Shown one piece after another: positions 62,017 through 64,000 of a DNA stretch of 64,000 nt (positions are counted from its first letter, which is position 1; the number at the start of each line of letters is the position of its first letter). Origin of the DNA: Phaeosaccion multiseriatum (lineage: Eukaryota; Ochrophyta, other classes); the NCBI GenBank assembly GCA_965112735.1, contig OZ218965.1, positions 1,550,001 to 1,614,000 on the forward strand, in the 5' to 3' direction. A program made the position numbers and the translations under genes. The notes under the pieces are model-generated. The model did no database searches, had not been told where the DNA came from, and saw only the letters and a program-made list of their open reading frames with translations.

Positions 62017-63170
62017 CCTTTAGGCCCCTGCTTTGCCTGCTGTAATCTTAATCTTTCCCTTTGCCGCGCTGCCCTTTTCTGGAGCTTTGCCCTCTCCCTC
62101 CCCTCCGCGCCTGCCTCTCTTCTTCTCTTTACCGCGGCCTCCCTCCTCTTCCGCAGCCTCTTCTCGTGGGCACTCTCACCTCCCCCGAAAGCGACACCAC
62201 CCTCTGCAGCAGCAGCCTCTGCCGGTGCTACAGCAGCTGCTCCTGCGCCCGATCCTCCCGCTGCCGGTCCTGCCCCTGACCCTCCCGCTGCCGGCGGCAG
62301 TGCTGCGGCTGCCTGCTGTAATCTTAATTTTTCCCTTTGCCGCGCTGCCCTTTTCTGGAGCTTTGCTCTCTCCCTCCCCTCCGCGCCAGCCTGTCCTGCC
62401 CCTGACCCTTCCGCTGCCGGCGGCAGTGCTGCGGCTGCCTGCTGTAATCTTAATTTTTCCCTTTGCCGCGCTGCCCTTTTCTGGAGCTTTGCTCTCTCCC
62501 TCCCCTCCGCGCCAGCCTGTCCTGCCCCTGAACCTTCCGCTGCCGGCGGCAGTGCTGCGGCTGCCTGCTGTAATCTTAATTTTTCCCTTTGCCGCGCTGC
62601 CCTTTTCTGGAGCTTTGCCCTCTCCCTCCCTTCCGCGCCTGCCTCTCTTCTTCTCTTTACCGCGGCCTCCCTCTTCTTCCGCAGCCTCTTCTCGTGGGGA
62701 CTCTCACCTCCCCCGAAAGCGACACCACCCTCTGCAGCAGCAGCCTCTGCAGGTGCTACAGCTGCCGGTCCTGCCCCCGATCCTCCCACTGCCGGTCCTG
62801 CCCCTGATCCTCCCGCTGCCGGCGGCAGTGCTGTGGCTGCTGCTGCCGGTGCTGGTCCTGCTACTGCTGCTGCAGCTCCTCCTCCTCCTCCTCCTCCTCC
62901 TCCTCCTCCTCCTCCTCCTCCTCCTCCTCCTCCTCCTCCTCCTCCTCCTCCTCCTCCTCCTCCTCCTCCTCCTCCTCCTCCTCCTCCTCCTCCTCCTCCT
63001 CCTCCTCCTCCTCCTCCTCCTCCTCCTCCTCCTCCTCCTCCTGCTCCTCCTCCTCCTCCTCCTCCTCCTCCTTCTCCTTTTTCTTCGTTCCCCCCTTCTT
63101 CCTTTTTTCCCCTTTTTCCGATAAACCTGAGACTAGTGAGGATGGCGAGCGATCTCTGTAACGGATCCAT
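62017..63170 (-). CDS. Basic protein with 42-residue tandem repeats and polyglycine (first exon only)
   Basis: The frame from ATG 63170 has a Lys/Glu start, a polyGly run of about 65 residues encoded by the (GGA)n tract, then Ala/Pro/Gly linker and highly charged helical segments (EKRLRKKREAAVKRRREAG and ERAKLQKRAARQREKLRLQQ). The latter recur four times with a 42-residue (126-bp) period. The frame ends at a good donor (AAAGG|GTGAGT), so downstream exons are expected below 62017. One continuation (acceptor GCATGCAG near 61934) keeps the frame open to about 61530 but has no recognisable domain. The family is not recognised; nucleic-acid binding is possible from the charge alone. Confidence 0.4.
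62041..62830. repeat. Higher-order repeat: 126-bp tandem units flanked by a 250-bp duplicated block
   Basis: GCTGTAATCTTAAT starts at 62315, 62441 and 62567, exactly 126 bp apart. The sequence 62041-62290 also recurs at about 62569-62822. All are in frame in the minus-strand repeat protein. Confidence 0.9.
62875..63072. repeat. (CTC)n microsatellite encoding polyglycine on the minus strand
   Basis: About 64 nearly pure triplets. On the minus strand the frame of the repeat protein reads GGA (Gly). Confidence 0.95.
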
Positions 63171-63582
63171 GAACCAGTACGCTCTGTCGGGTCCGGTTCA
63201 AGCACCTTTGCAGGGAGGGTGGTGAGAGCGGCTCGGTCCTATAGCTTGGTGAGATTTGGGGATTTTGTGGGAGAAGCGCACATAGTCTAGTGTCGACCTG
63301 TCCGTCGCCCCGATTTTTGCCTCGATTTTTGCCCCGATTGCCCCGATTTTTTCTGTCCGTCGCCCCGATTTTCTCGTATTTTCGTATTTTCCCTTCTCCC
63401 ACCTGTTTGTGCGCTCCATTAAAGAGGATCAACGCTGCTTAAATAACCACAACTGCTACATTCCAGCAGCAGCAATGGCTTAGTGAAGGCTTGCTCATGG
63501 CAGGAAGGTGGCAGGGCTAGTAGCAGCAGCAGTCAAGCAAAGAGAGGTACATTTCAAACCACCACACCACCAGCAGAGAAAA
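63171..63582. other. Intergenic sequence with CCCCGATTTT repeats
   Basis: Several imperfect repeats of CCCCGATTTT and GTCCGTCGCCCCGATTTT at 63299-63372. This is a possible divergent promoter between the repeat protein and the partial plus-strand gene. Confidence 0.45.
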
Positions 63583-64000
63583 ATGGAGGAGAATGAAGAA
63601 GCTGTAGCGGGGCAGCACAAAAGGATGGAACAGCACCACCTGTGTGACAGTCCTGAAGCGATTTCTGGCGCACAGGGCTCTGAGAATACGAGTGGAAAGG
63701 CCGCAGGAGCGCACGACGACGATGACAGTGATTGGGACGACGAGACTTGGACGCAAGCCGTTGCTCTGGCAGATGAAGCCGGCTGCGGCGGTACAACCAG
63801 CGACCGCTTCGAAACTGGGCACTCAAGCGGCAGTGGAGACTTAGCTTGCGACAATTGCTGCAGCACAGGAGGAGATGCGGTGAAACAATTGCAGACAGCT
63901 AAGCAGAGATTGAAAATCGAGAAGGGGCGCTGTAGAAGATGCTTACAAAGTTCGAGGAAGACGAGGCCGGCCCCTGAAGGGAATAAGCGAGAACCTGCGG
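63583..64000 (+). CDS. Unknown protein, 5' part only (runs off the window)
   Basis: An uninterrupted frame of 139 codons from ATG 63583 to the window edge; a TAG lies upstream in the same frame. It is acidic at first (HDDDDSDWDDETWTQAVALA), with a Cys-containing stretch (GDLACDNCCSTGG) and then a basic helical part (VKQLQTAKQRLKIEKGRCRR). Composition is mixed, unlike the neighbouring low-complexity frames, so it is probably coding. The family is not recognised; a retroelement Gag-like protein cannot be excluded. Confidence 0.45.
   Translation, partial: MEENEEAVAGQHKRMEQHHLCDSPEAISGAQGSENTSGKAAGAHDDDDSDWDDETWTQAVALADEAGCGGTTSDRFETGHSSGSGDLACDNCCSTGGDAVKQLQTAKQRLKIEKGRCRRCLQSSRKTRPAPEGNKREPA

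Overview
This window is nuclear DNA of a eukaryote. The genes are split by short GT-AG introns (one apparent GC-AG), and the encoded proteins are eukaryote-specific: two kinesins, an ERGIC/Erv46 protein, DDRGK1, a REEP/HVA22 protein, a Ran-binding nucleoporin and TAF12. A signal peptide followed by a Phe-containing cleavage site on one gene looks like a plastid-targeting presequence of heterokont algae. With the high G+C, compact genes and extreme microsatellite load, this suggests a photosynthetic stramenopile; a eustigmatophyte of the Nannochloropsis/Microchloropsis type is my best guess (inference, not tested by search).

Layout. 0.3-0.6 kb: a foldback, MITE-like element. 0.7-6.7 kb (-): a kinesin whose C-terminal part carries an SH3 domain and three small Cys/His motifs. 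7.3-10.5 kb (+): a SANT/Myb-like protein with polyQ and polyGly tracts. 11.4-16.3 kb (-): a type I membrane protein with two fasciclin domains and two ten-cysteine modules. 16.7-17.9 kb (+): an ERGIC3/Erv46-like protein. 17.5-40.4 kb: a giant inverted duplication. Each arm (about 10 kb) carries a complete 20-exon gene for a 2-oxoglutarate/Fe(II) dioxygenase of about 1,300 residues, copy A on the minus strand (28.0 to 18.2 kb) and copy B on the plus strand (30.7 to 39.6 kb). The spacer holds a tRNA-Arg(CCU) and DDRGK1. The right arm ends in a truncated copy of the 3' end of the ERGIC gene, so the left side is probably ancestral.

41.4-46.7 kb (-): a C-terminal-motor kinesin-14. 47.0-48.6 kb (+): a REEP/HVA22 protein with an added C-terminal domain. 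48.8-51.0 kb (-): a NUP50-like FG/RanBD nucleoporin. 51.4-53.2 kb (+): a plastid-targeted NTF2-fold protein. 54.6-55.7 kb (+): a frame-broken ankyrin-repeat gene. 58.0-60.1 kb (+): TAF12. 62.0-63.2 kb (-): a basic protein with 42-residue repeats. 63.6 kb to the window end (+): a partial unknown gene.

The genes do not form one pathway. The most unusual structures are the inverted duplication and a short dispersed element, CAGTTGGTGATACAG, found at more than a dozen places in exons, introns and intergenic DNA, and translated in several different reading frames. Exon models were built by hand from splice consensus, phase continuity and protein-family conservation. Almost all have matching phases, but individual edges could be off by a base or two.
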